NCBI GenBank assembly: GCA_018623895.1
Contig: JAAZUY010000008.1
Location: 1-15,260, forward strand
Source: a bacterium
GTDB lineage: Bacteria > Bacillota_I > Bacilli_A > Acholeplasmatales > Acholeplasmataceae
DNA length: 15,260 nucleotides
Direction of reading: 5' to 3'
The position numbers and the translations under genes were made by a program. Shown in pieces: positions 5,469 to 12,974 of this stretch. Every line of letters starts with the position of its first letter. Position 1 is the stretch's first letter. The notes beneath the pieces were generated by a model, which saw nothing but the letters and a program-made list of their open reading frames with translations, made no database searches and was not told the DNA's origin.

Positions 5469-7409
5469 GTGATTGCAAAAGTTGTGATTGATATAGATCA
5501 TTATAAATTAAACAAAACATATGACTATAAAATACCAAGTAGTTTAAAAGAGAACCTTAAAGTTGGCATGAGGATTTTTGTACCTTTTCAAAAAAAAGTA
5601 AGGTCGGGAATAGTAATAAATATAGATAATTTTTCAAAGCAAAAAAACATTAAAAACATTCTAGAAATTGACATTATGAAACCCCTGCTAAATAAAAATG
5701 ATCTTGAGCGAATAGATTTTATGAGAAAAAGTTATGCTATGAATTATTATGAGGCAATTAAATTATACATGCCAAATATTTTTAAGATTAAATACAAAAC
5801 TAAAATAATTAAAATCAAAGATAATGAACTCACAGAAAAATTTAAAGAATTTTTTAATAAAGATAGAATATGGGTTTTAAAAAAAAGCCAAAAAGAATTT
5901 CTTCCAAGATTAAATTACATTCAACAAAAGGGCTATATAAAGATAAAAGAAGAAATTGTAAAAAACTCGAATTTAATTAAATATAATGAAGTTTTCAAAA
6001 TAGATACAAATAATCATGAAGAGGCCGATGAAAACAAAATAGGATTTGAAATAGTTGGTAGTTTATACAGTAATATAGATTTAATAAAGCAAAAAATAGA
6101 GAGTAATATAAAAAAAAATCAATCAACTTTGATCATAGTTCCCGAAAAAAATATGATTAAGAAAATATCTGAAATGTTAAATTTAGAATATATTCAGTAT
6201 CATAGCAAATTAAGTGAATCAAAAAAAATTGAAACTGAAATACTCCTTAATAATAGAACATCACTAATTATAGGCACCAAATCTTCAATAATGCTAAAAA
6301 TAAAGTATTTAAAATCAATTTTTCTTTTTTATTGCGGCCATAATTCCTATGATTATATTGGAGGACATGATTTTAACATATATGAAGTTATTGAAAAATT
6401 TTATAGTAGAAAAGAACGTTATTATCATTCAATCGCGCCATCATTAAAAAATCTCGATCTATTAAAATTTAAAAATAACTATGAAAAGCCAGATGTAAAA
6501 TTTATTTCTATGAGAAAAGAATTAATAGAAGGAAATAGAAATATATTATCTAGGGAACTTCTTAAAAATATTCACGAGGCATTAAATAATAACAAAAAAG
6601 TTATTCTCTTCTATCCAAAAAAAGGTTTTATGTCATTTAATATGTGTAGGATGTGTGGTGAAGTAAGTAAATGTAGTGATTGCTCAATGACTTTAAAAGT
6701 TTTAAAGAATAAAAAGTTATATTGTGATAAATGTAAAATAGAGTATTTGAATCCTAAAAGATGTTCAAATGGTCACCAAGGATACTTAAAACCGGTTGGT
6801 TTAGGATTGGAATATGTAAAAGAAAAAATTGAAGAAATGTTTATTGAAAAAAATGTCGTTTTGATAGACAAAGATACTAAGAAGAAAAATATAGAATACG
6901 ATATTTTATTAGGAACTCAAGTTGTTAATCAATTTTTAGACGATGATATAGGATTAGCAGCAATAATCTTGTCAGATATTTTGTGGAATCAAAAAGGCTA
7001 CGATACAAATGAAAGAGCATACCAAACTATATTATCAATGACAAATTTATTCTCTAAAAGAAAATATAGAACGTATATTCAAACATATCAAATCGACCAT
7101 GATGTCATAAAAGCTATATATAATCCAAATGAATTTATAAAAAATGAAAAATTTAAGAGAAAACTAGCTTTAAATCCACCCTACAGTAAGTTGTATGAAA
7201 TCCACATATCTACAAAGCATTACCTACAAGGATATAGAAAAGCATTATCTATTATTGATTATTTTAGAAATAATAATATCACAATAATAGGTCCAATTTC
7301 TGATAAAAGTGATGATTTTTTTATTTTGAGTGTAAAATTAGAGCATAAACATAGTAAAATATTTTATGAGTGGATGTTTATGAATGATTTTTATATTAAG
7401 AGAGTGTGA
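5469..7409 (+). CDS. priA: PriA-like primosomal protein with eroded helicase motifs
   Basis: PriA rebuilds the replisome at stalled forks; canonical PriA is also a 3'-5' helicase. This 646-residue homologue is colinear with the family: an N-terminal 3'-end DNA-binding domain (about 1-105, with the FDYxVP-like segment YDYKIP), a helicase-like core (about 190-540) and a C-terminal domain (LNPPYSKLYEI at 568-578). Seven zinc-site cysteines remain (393, 396, 402, 405, 419, 422, 432); the eighth position appears replaced near His436. The ATPase residues are missing: IVGSLYS (195-201) sits where Walker A GVTGSGKT is expected, FYCGH (287-291) replaces the DEEH box, motif V keeps only GTQ (482-484) before NQFLDDD, and motif VI GRAGR is absent around 524-535. 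The frame is intact, so this is not a recent pseudogene. A helicase-inactive fork-recognition and assembly factor is inferred; actinobacterial PriA proteins are a precedent. The start is GTG with AGGTGA at 5459-5464; ATG does not occur nearby in frame. Confidence 0.88.
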   Translation: MIAKVVIDIDHYKLNKTYDYKIPSSLKENLKVGMRIFVPFQKKVRSGIVINIDNFSKQKNIKNILEIDIMKPLLNKNDLERIDFMRKSYAMNYYEAIKLYMPNIFKIKYKTKIIKIKDNELTEKFKEFFNKDRIWVLKKSQKEFLPRLNYIQQKGYIKIKEEIVKNSNLIKYNEVFKIDTNNHEEADENKIGFEIVGSLYSNIDLIKQKIESNIKKNQSTLIIVPEKNMIKKISEMLNLEYIQYHSKLSESKKIETEILLNNRTSLIIGTKSSIMLKIKYLKSIFLFYCGHNSYDYIGGHDFNIYEVIEKFYSRKERYYHSIAPSLKNLDLLKFKNNYEKPDVKFISMRKELIEGNRNILSRELLKNIHEALNNNKKVILFYPKKGFMSFNMCRMCGEVSKCSDCSMTLKVLKNKKLYCDKCKIEYLNPKRCSNGHQGYLKPVGLGLEYVKEKIEEMFIEKNVVLIDKDTKKKNIEYDILLGTQVVNQFLDDDIGLAAIILSDILWNQKGYDTNERAYQTILSMTNLFSKRKYRTYIQTYQIDHDVIKAIYNPNEFIKNEKFKRKLALNPPYSKLYEIHISTKHYLQGYRKALSIIDYFRNNNITIIGPISDKSDDFFILSVKLEHKHSKIFYEWMFMNDFYIKRV

Positions 7410-7411
7410 AA

Positions 7412-8332
7412 ATGAAAATAATATTCATGGGTACACCGGAATTTTCGGTCAATATTCTTAAAGAATTATATAGGCATCATGATATTCTTGCGGTTGTAAC
7501 AAAGCCTGATAACCCATTTTTAAAGTCAACAAAAAATCAATCACCGGTAAAAAAATTTGCTATTGAAAATAGGATTAAAATTTTTCAACCCATAAAGCTA
7601 AAAGAAATATCTGCGGAACTTATGGAATTAAATTGTGATTTATATCTTACAGCAGCATATGGAAATTTTTTACCAAAAATAATTTTAGATCATAAACCTG
7701 CAATAAATATTCATGCTTCATTGCTACCTAAATATAGAGGCGGTTCACCGATTCAATACGCTCTCAGAAATGGAGATAAGACAACAGGGATATCAATAAT
7801 ACATATGATAAAAAAGATGGATGCTGGAAATGTAATCAAAATGGAGAAAATTAAAGTAGATAAATACGATACATACACGTCACTATCAATAAAATTAAGT
7901 AATTTAGCATCTAAAATGATAATAAAATTATTAGAAAAGTTTGGAACAAATTTACCTCTAGGAGTTGAGCAATTAAAAGCTGATGTGACTTATGCTAAAA
8001 ACTTAACTCGTGATGATGAATTTCTATCTTTTGATCAAAAATATTTAGAATTCGATCAACAACTCCGTTCTCTCTTAGATAAACCGGGTGGATATTTTGA
8101 TTTTAAAAATCAAGTTGTAAAGATTTTTGAAATAAAAAAAAGTGATATAATTAGTGATGTAAGACCAGGAACAATAATTAGTACAAAGAAAAATTTGACA
8201 ATTAAGATAAAAGATTCTTGCATTGATATATTAAAAATCCAGTTATCAGGAAAAAAAGTAATGAAAATTCAAGATTTTTTAAATGGACAAAGTATTTTTG
8301 TCAAGGGAGATATTATAGGAGATTTGAAATGA
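7412..8332 (+). CDS. fmt: methionyl-tRNA formyltransferase
   Basis: Fmt transfers formyl from 10-formyl-tetrahydrofolate to Met-tRNA(fMet), making the initiator that IF-2 delivers. The protein starts in the canonical way, MKIIFMGTPEF. Catalytic residues are present: Asn99 and His101 in INIHASLLPKYRG, and Asp137 in KKMDAGN, matching Asn106, His108 and Asp144 of E. coli. The C-terminal OB-like tRNA-binding domain occupies roughly 205-306. ATG 7412 was preferred to the in-frame GTG at 7406 because it fits the family N-terminus and leaves about 7 nt after the purine-rich AAGAGAG (7398-7404). It follows priA by two bases; the def gene that commonly lies between them is absent here. Confidence 0.95.
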   Translation: MKIIFMGTPEFSVNILKELYRHHDILAVVTKPDNPFLKSTKNQSPVKKFAIENRIKIFQPIKLKEISAELMELNCDLYLTAAYGNFLPKIILDHKPAINIHASLLPKYRGGSPIQYALRNGDKTTGISIIHMIKKMDAGNVIKMEKIKVDKYDTYTSLSIKLSNLASKMIIKLLEKFGTNLPLGVEQLKADVTYAKNLTRDDEFLSFDQKYLEFDQQLRSLLDKPGGYFDFKNQVVKIFEIKKSDIISDVRPGTIISTKKNLTIKIKDSCIDILKIQLSGKKVMKIQDFLNGQSIFVKGDIIGDLK

Positions 8333-8886
8333 AAAAAATAGTTTATACTCGCGAAGAAATGTTAAAACTTAATAAAGATTCACTTTTGTCTAGAGGAGTG
8401 ACTATTGAATCTATTGCTGAGATAGCTTTTCATCAACAAAAAAGATATAGTTCTGAAATCACTTTTGATTTGTGTGTTGAAAGTGTGGAAAAGATTTTAT
8501 CACTAAGAGATATATTTCATCATGTCCAATTATCAATTGAAATTGATAAAATAGCTGAAAAAGGACTTTTTGAAGGCCCAATTCAAGATGTGATTTCCGA
8601 GGATTTAGGTTTATTTGGAATCGATGAAACATTAGGTTTAGACGTTGCAGGCACGTATGGGACTATAGGTCAAACTAATTTTGGAGATATTGATGTAAAT
8701 AAATCCGGAATTGTTAAAGTGTTAAACGATGAAGGAAAAAAAACAGGAGTATGTCATACATTTTTGGATGATATTGTCGGCGCTATAGCAGCCGCAGCAT
8801 CCACTAGAGTTGCACAAGTTTTAAATGAATATGATGCAAAAAATAATGATAAAGGCACAACAATATTTGACTTGATGGAGGAGTGA
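8329..8886 (+). CDS. pgpA: phosphatidylglycerophosphatase A family protein (YutG-like)
   Basis: This 185-residue protein belongs to the PgpA family, whose members dephosphorylate phosphatidylglycerol phosphate to phosphatidylglycerol. It most resembles the Bacillus YutG type: an N-terminal RGVTIESIAEIAFHQQKRY segment (22-40), then VAGTYGTIGQTNFGDID (106-122) and the signature CHTFLDDIVGAIAAAASTR (142-160). The DD within FLDDIVGA is the likely metal-binding part. Unlike E. coli PgpA, YutG-type proteins have no clear transmembrane helices, and I see none here. The ATG overlaps the fmt stop as ATGA, so translation is coupled. Substrate assignment rests on the family only. Confidence 0.85.
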   Translation: MKKIVYTREEMLKLNKDSLLSRGVTIESIAEIAFHQQKRYSSEITFDLCVESVEKILSLRDIFHHVQLSIEIDKIAEKGLFEGPIQDVISEDLGLFGIDETLGLDVAGTYGTIGQTNFGDIDVNKSGIVKVLNDEGKKTGVCHTFLDDIVGAIAAAASTRVAQVLNEYDAKNNDKGTTIFDLMEE

Positions 8887-8887
8887 A

Positions 8888-10180
8888 TTGCAAAAAAAAA
8901 GAAATAATATTAAAAGTGTGGGTACAAGAATATTTTCAAAGTTTTTTGGTTTTGAAGAGGGCGTTGATATAACTAATGATACCTCTCTATTAGTAAGAAG
9001 AAACATTGTTATAAAAAACATTATTTTTATGTCAAATGTTGTGTACTCATTAATTTTAATTTTTTTATCTCTATCAACTCAGGGAGTTTCAGATTGGGTA
9101 GTTACTGTTTTGGCTTTTCCAATAACGTTTATGATTAATCAAATTTTGGTAAAACTTATAAATCTTGACAAAAATGATAAAACTAAACAATATGTTGCTA
9201 TGTATGTAGCAGGCTTTTATATCTTTTTTTCATCCATTTTAATTTATGCAAGATTATATACTGTTGATTATTATGAAACTGCCTCTTATATTATAATTTT
9301 CTATTCAGTGGTCGTCATATCTTTATATCAAGACAAAAGACTTTTATCTTCAAGTTTTTTATCAATGGTTTTACTATTGACGGTAATTCATTTATTATGG
9401 ACTTATAATCTTCAAGAAGCAGCTTCAGGATATACAATAGTTACTTTTATTCCTGTTCTAATAAATTCAAGTTCATTTCAAGATATTCTTCTAAGAACAA
9501 TTCTATTTGTATTATTTTATTTTGTAGTATATTCAATTGTCTCTATGGGACAATATATGCAGATTGAAAGGAAAGATGAACTTATCAGAAGAAGACAAGT
9601 TCAAAAAGACTTTTCACTAATTGTCAAAGATTTATTTTCTGTTGTTTTTTCAAAATCTGATAGACTATTAGATAGCAGACACGCCTATCAAGTAAAAGAG
9701 TTTAGTATGAAATTAGCTAAAGATATTGGATTACAAGAAAATTTAGTTAATGAACTAGGTGATTATTCTACAATTCATTTAAAATTTGAAGAAATTAAAG
9801 ATTTGGTAAGTAAAGATGATATTTCGGAGTCAAATTATCAGTTATTAAAAGAAAAAACTAAGTTAGGATCAAATATTGCAAAAAGACTTCAGCTATCACA
9901 AAAATGTGAAGATATAATTAGAGCTCAAACTGTTGATGCTTGTAATGAAAAATTCATTAACGAAATGGTATTAATCCAACCTGAATTGATATCGCAAGTG
10001 ATTTTAATGAGTGATATATATTTGACTTTAAGAGCCATAAGATCATATAAAAGGCCACTGAGTCACTCAAATTCAATAAATTTAATCGAATCAAATCTAA
10101 GTGTTTTTTTTGAAAGACGAGTAGTTGATAGATTCATAAAATTTTCAGATGATTATGACAAGATGTATTTGAACTTATAA
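8888..10180 (+). CDS. membrane protein with degenerate HD-GYP-like cytoplasmic domain
   Basis: The first half of this 430-residue protein is membrane: about six helices near 41-63, 69-91, 102-122, 131-147, 152-172 and 198-220. A charged linker (226-240) leads to a cytoplasmic domain at about 255-425 that reads like an HD-GYP phosphohydrolase. His265 in SRHAYQVKEFSMKLAKDIGL fits the family's first His; SDIYLTLRAIRSYKRPL (375-391) fits the family's ADxYDALTxxRPYR segment, with Asp376 kept. The metal-site HD (expected near 293-298, where YSTIHLKF stands) and the HHE box (near 346-352, IIRAQTV) are lost. No obvious extracellular domain is present. The start is TTG at 8888, one base after the pgpA stop, backed by a strong GGAGGAG at 8877-8883; the next in-frame ATG lies inside the first helix. 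A sensory or scaffolding role is a guess; cyclic-dinucleotide hydrolysis looks unlikely. Confidence 0.7.
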   Translation: MQKKRNNIKSVGTRIFSKFFGFEEGVDITNDTSLLVRRNIVIKNIIFMSNVVYSLILIFLSLSTQGVSDWVVTVLAFPITFMINQILVKLINLDKNDKTKQYVAMYVAGFYIFFSSILIYARLYTVDYYETASYIIIFYSVVVISLYQDKRLLSSSFLSMVLLLTVIHLLWTYNLQEAASGYTIVTFIPVLINSSSFQDILLRTILFVLFYFVVYSIVSMGQYMQIERKDELIRRRQVQKDFSLIVKDLFSVVFSKSDRLLDSRHAYQVKEFSMKLAKDIGLQENLVNELGDYSTIHLKFEEIKDLVSKDDISESNYQLLKEKTKLGSNIAKRLQLSQKCEDIIRAQTVDACNEKFINEMVLIQPELISQVILMSDIYLTLRAIRSYKRPLSHSNSINLIESNLSVFFERRVVDRFIKFSDDYDKMYLNL

Positions 10181-10237
10181 AAGAATGAAATATTTAAAGA
10201 ATTAGTACAAACAAAAATATAAAAAAAAGAGGATATC

Positions 10238-11380
10238 ATGGTAAAACTATTTACAAGCGAATCAGTAACTGAAGGCCATCCAGATAAGATTTGTGATCAA
10301 ATCTCTGATGCAATATTAGACGCTCATTTAGAAAAAGATCCATATAGTAGAGTGGCATGCGAGGTTGCTGTCTCATCGGATTACGTTTTAGTTTTTGGAG
10401 AAATTACATCTAAAGCAAAAATTGATATAGAAAAAGTAGTTAGAAATACTATCAGAGATATAGGATATGTTGATGAAAAAATAGGATTTCATTATTTAAA
10501 AGCTAAAGTAGATATTAGAATAAATAAACAATCCTTGGATATTTCAAATAGTATTGTTAAACCTAATTTTGAAATTGGAGCTGGCGATCAAGGAATCATG
10601 TTTGGTTATGCTAACAGTGAAACTAAGGAATTTATGCCTTTATCAATTGCTTTAGCTAATAAACTTTCAAAACGACTCTCAGATGTAAGAAAAAATAATA
10701 TAATTGAAGGATTATATCCTGATGGTAAAACCCAAGTAACAATTGCATATGAAAATAATAATATTAGTTATATAGACAAGGTTGTAGTTTCTGTGCATCA
10801 CAAACCGATGTGGTCTCAAAAAGAGTTAAAAAATATGGTTATAGAAAATGTTATAAAACCTATCTTGAAAGACTACGACCTTAGCAAAACAGAATACTTA
10901 ATAAATCCATCAGGTCTATTCTTAAAAGGTGGACCTAATGCTGACGCGGGATTAACTGGTAGAAAAATAATTGTAGATACATATGGAGGATTTGCTAGAC
11001 ATGGAGGGGGTGCATTTTCAGGTAAAGATCCAACGAAAGTAGATCGTAGTGGTGCATATATGGCAAGGTATATAGCAAAAAATATTGTTGCATCAGGTGT
11101 TGCTGATGAGTGTGAAATTGAATTAGCTTATGCAATTGGATTAACTGAACCTGTTAGCTTATATGTTGATTGTAAAAACACTGAAAAAGTAGATTTAGAA
11201 ATAATTACAGATGCGATTAAAGAAACGTTTAATTTAACTCCTAAGGGTATAATTGAAAAATTTAATATGTTGAGACCGATTTATTTAGAGACTGCTTCTT
11301 TTGGTCATTTTGGTCATGAAAGTTATCCTTGGGAAAGTCTTGATAAAGTTGATAAATTAAGACGTTTAATATATAATTAA
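10238..11380 (+). CDS. metK: S-adenosylmethionine synthetase
   Basis: MetK makes S-adenosylmethionine from methionine and ATP, releasing phosphate and pyrophosphate; the enzyme is cytosolic. The 380-residue protein is near the normal length. It opens with MVKLFTSESVTEGHPDKICDQ, giving the ATP-contacting His14 and Mg-binding Asp16. Both family signatures are present: GAGDQGIMFGYA (114-125) and the P-loop-like GGGAFSGKDPTKVDRSGAY (256-274). AGAGGA at 10228-10233 precedes the ATG. A 57-bp AT-rich gap separates it from the membrane protein upstream; it is too short for a SAM riboswitch and I see no clear promoter or terminator there. Confidence 0.97.
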   Translation: MVKLFTSESVTEGHPDKICDQISDAILDAHLEKDPYSRVACEVAVSSDYVLVFGEITSKAKIDIEKVVRNTIRDIGYVDEKIGFHYLKAKVDIRINKQSLDISNSIVKPNFEIGAGDQGIMFGYANSETKEFMPLSIALANKLSKRLSDVRKNNIIEGLYPDGKTQVTIAYENNNISYIDKVVVSVHHKPMWSQKELKNMVIENVIKPILKDYDLSKTEYLINPSGLFLKGGPNADAGLTGRKIIVDTYGGFARHGGGAFSGKDPTKVDRSGAYMARYIAKNIVASGVADECEIELAYAIGLTEPVSLYVDCKNTEKVDLEIITDAIKETFNLTPKGIIEKFNMLRPIYLETASFGHFGHESYPWESLDKVDKLRRLIYN

Positions 11381-11393
11381 TTATAGGGTTAAT

Positions 11394-12302
11394 ATGGATA
11401 AAAAATTTCTCGAAATAGAAGAAAAAAGAAAAAAATTTTACGAAAAATATCAAGTGCAGTTTAAAAAAGGATTAATTATTGGAATTCCTATTTTAATTGG
11501 TGTAATTGCATTGTTTTTTATTTTAGACACTAATCCTGCAGTCTTTATTATTGGATTTATATTAATGATTTGGCCAGGTACTTTTATGATTAAAGCTTAC
11601 AATATTGCACATAAATATAAAGATCTAATTAAAAATGATTTTATTAAATTGATACTTGAAGATAAATTCGAAGATACTCACTATGATAGACACGGTTCAA
11701 TAAGTCAGTCACTAATAGATTCAACAGGAATGGTGAAAAGACCAGATAAATTTAGTGGAGAAGATTATATAAGAGGTAAAATCGGATCTGTATCCTTTGA
11801 AGCAAGTGATGTTACTTTGAGGGAAAGACAAGAACATGTTGATTCAGAGGGAAGAAGAACAGTAACTTATCCAGTCTATTTTAAGGGGAGATGGTATGTT
11901 CTGAATTTTCCTAAGAAATTAAAAGGTACAATTAAAGTTGGAGAAAGTTATCCAGTAAATAGACGAGGTTTAGAAAAGTTTGAGACTGAGAGCATAATGT
12001 TTAATAAGAAATTTAGATCTTTTACATCAGATAAACAGTTTGCGTTCTATATGTTGAATCCTCTAATAATAGAGAACCTACTAAAACTCGAAAGAAAAAA
12101 AGGTGGATCAATATACTTTTATTATTCCGGAAATCAACTTCATATAGGAGTTAATGATCGAAAAGATTATCTTGAAATGAAAATTAGCACACCAATTAAT
12201 GAAAGTACAATTAAAGATTTCGAGCAAGATTTTGATATTATCCCAGCAATAATAAGAGATTTAAAATTAAATTCAAGTAAATTTAAAAAATTAGAAGAAT
12301 AA
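11394..12302 (+). CDS. DUF3137 family membrane protein
   Basis: This 302-residue protein matches the DUF3137 family, of unknown function and often encoded next to lemA. Two transmembrane helices (about 26-44 and 49-67) form a hairpin near the N-terminus, after a Lys/Glu-rich helix (1-25). The rest is a soluble domain, probably cytoplasmic. Family-like segments are YPVYFKGRWYVLNF (159-172), KFETESIMFNKKF (195-207), which is the most diagnostic, and FAFYMLNPLIIENLLKL (216-232). The start follows metK by 13 bases with AGGG at 11385-11388, and lemA begins 10 bases after its stop. Joint work with LemA at the membrane is inferred from context. Confidence 0.8.
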   Translation: MDKKFLEIEEKRKKFYEKYQVQFKKGLIIGIPILIGVIALFFILDTNPAVFIIGFILMIWPGTFMIKAYNIAHKYKDLIKNDFIKLILEDKFEDTHYDRHGSISQSLIDSTGMVKRPDKFSGEDYIRGKIGSVSFEASDVTLRERQEHVDSEGRRTVTYPVYFKGRWYVLNFPKKLKGTIKVGESYPVNRRGLEKFETESIMFNKKFRSFTSDKQFAFYMLNPLIIENLLKLERKKGGSIYFYYSGNQLHIGVNDRKDYLEMKISTPINESTIKDFEQDFDIIPAIIRDLKLNSSKFKKLEE

Positions 12303-12312
12303 GGAGAAAAAA

Positions 12313-12861
12313 ATGGAAATATTATTAATATTACTTGTTGTATTAGCAATACTTGGGTTGTGGTATATAACAACATTAAACGGCTTCAGAAGGATGTTGA
12401 TCAAAATTGATGAAGCTGAGTCAAGCATAGATGTAGCGTTAACTCAAAGGTTTGATACTTTGAATAAAATGTTTAAGCTTGCAAAAGGTTACATGAAATA
12501 TGAAAAAGGTACTCTTGAGGGAATCGTCAAATTAAGACAACCTGGTCACTCTGCAGATATTAAAGATAAAGAAAAATTTGCTAACGAGGTAAGCAAAGGG
12601 ATTCAAGCATTAAATGTAGTTGTTGAAAATTATCCTGATTTAAAAGCCTCAACAAATATTGGTAAAGTTCAAGATGCATCTCTTGAGATTGAAGAAAATT
12701 TACAAGCTTCAAGAAGACTATATAATTCTAATGTATCTTATTATAATCAAAGTATAGTCGTTTTTCCAGGGAATATCGTTGCTAATATGAAACAATTTAA
12801 AAAAAGAGACTTTTTCGAGGCAGATCCCGCAAAAAGACAAGACGTTGACTTTGAATTTTAA
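12313..12861 (+). CDS. lemA: LemA family protein
   Basis: The 182-residue LemA protein has one N-terminal membrane helix (about 2-18) and a long helical bundle. Conserved family parts are LIKIDEAESSIDVALTQRFD (29-48), YPDLKAS (107-113) and the stretch from EENLQASRRLYN (127-138) through YYNQSIVVFPGNIVA (143-157). The biochemical role of the family is unsettled. GGAG at 12302-12305 overlaps the upstream stop region and lies 7 nt before the ATG, so the DUF3137 gene and lemA form a tight pair. The gene's TAA stop runs directly into a strong terminator. Confidence 0.93.
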   Translation: MEILLILLVVLAILGLWYITTLNGFRRMLIKIDEAESSIDVALTQRFDTLNKMFKLAKGYMKYEKGTLEGIVKLRQPGHSADIKDKEKFANEVSKGIQALNVVVENYPDLKASTNIGKVQDASLEIEENLQASRRLYNSNVSYYNQSIVVFPGNIVANMKQFKKRDFFEADPAKRQDVDFEF

Positions 12862-12884
12862 AAAGCGCATAAGCGCTTTTTTTT
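12860..12884 (+). terminator. strong intrinsic terminator after lemA
   Basis: A 9-bp perfect stem, AAAAAGCGC (12860-12868) and GCGCTTTTT (12873-12881), around the tetraloop ATAA is followed by an uninterrupted T-run (12877-12884). It begins within the lemA stop codon and should end the long rightward transcript. The A-run before the stem gives it some bidirectional character, but no leftward gene needs it. Confidence 0.92.
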
Positions 12885-12919
12885 ATATTTTTACACAAAG
12901 AATAAATAGCTTTTAGAAT

Positions 12920-12948
12920 TTGAAAAAGGATTAATAATATAGTATCAT
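12920..12948 (+). promoter_or_regulatory. secA promoter
   Basis: TTGAAA (12920-12925), a 17-base spacer and TATCAT (12943-12948) form a SigA-type promoter between the lemA terminator and secA. The start would be near 12955, leaving a leader of about 20 nt that includes the AAAGGT Shine-Dalgarno at 12962-12967. Confidence 0.65.
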
Positions 12949-12974
12949 AATTAAGTAATAGAAAGGTTATTCAA

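Noticed and set aside
10181..10237. SAM riboswitch or promoter upstream of metK
   Set aside because: The gap is only 57 bases and lacks any long pairing. Candidate -35/-10 pairs (TTGAAC with ATTTAA, TTTAAA with TATAAA) fit poorly.
12167..12376. Minus-strand open frame of 69 codons across the DUF3137-lemA junction
   Set aside because: Antisense shadow over two recognised genes; hydrophobic only because AT-rich sense codons mirror to Phe/Leu/Ile.
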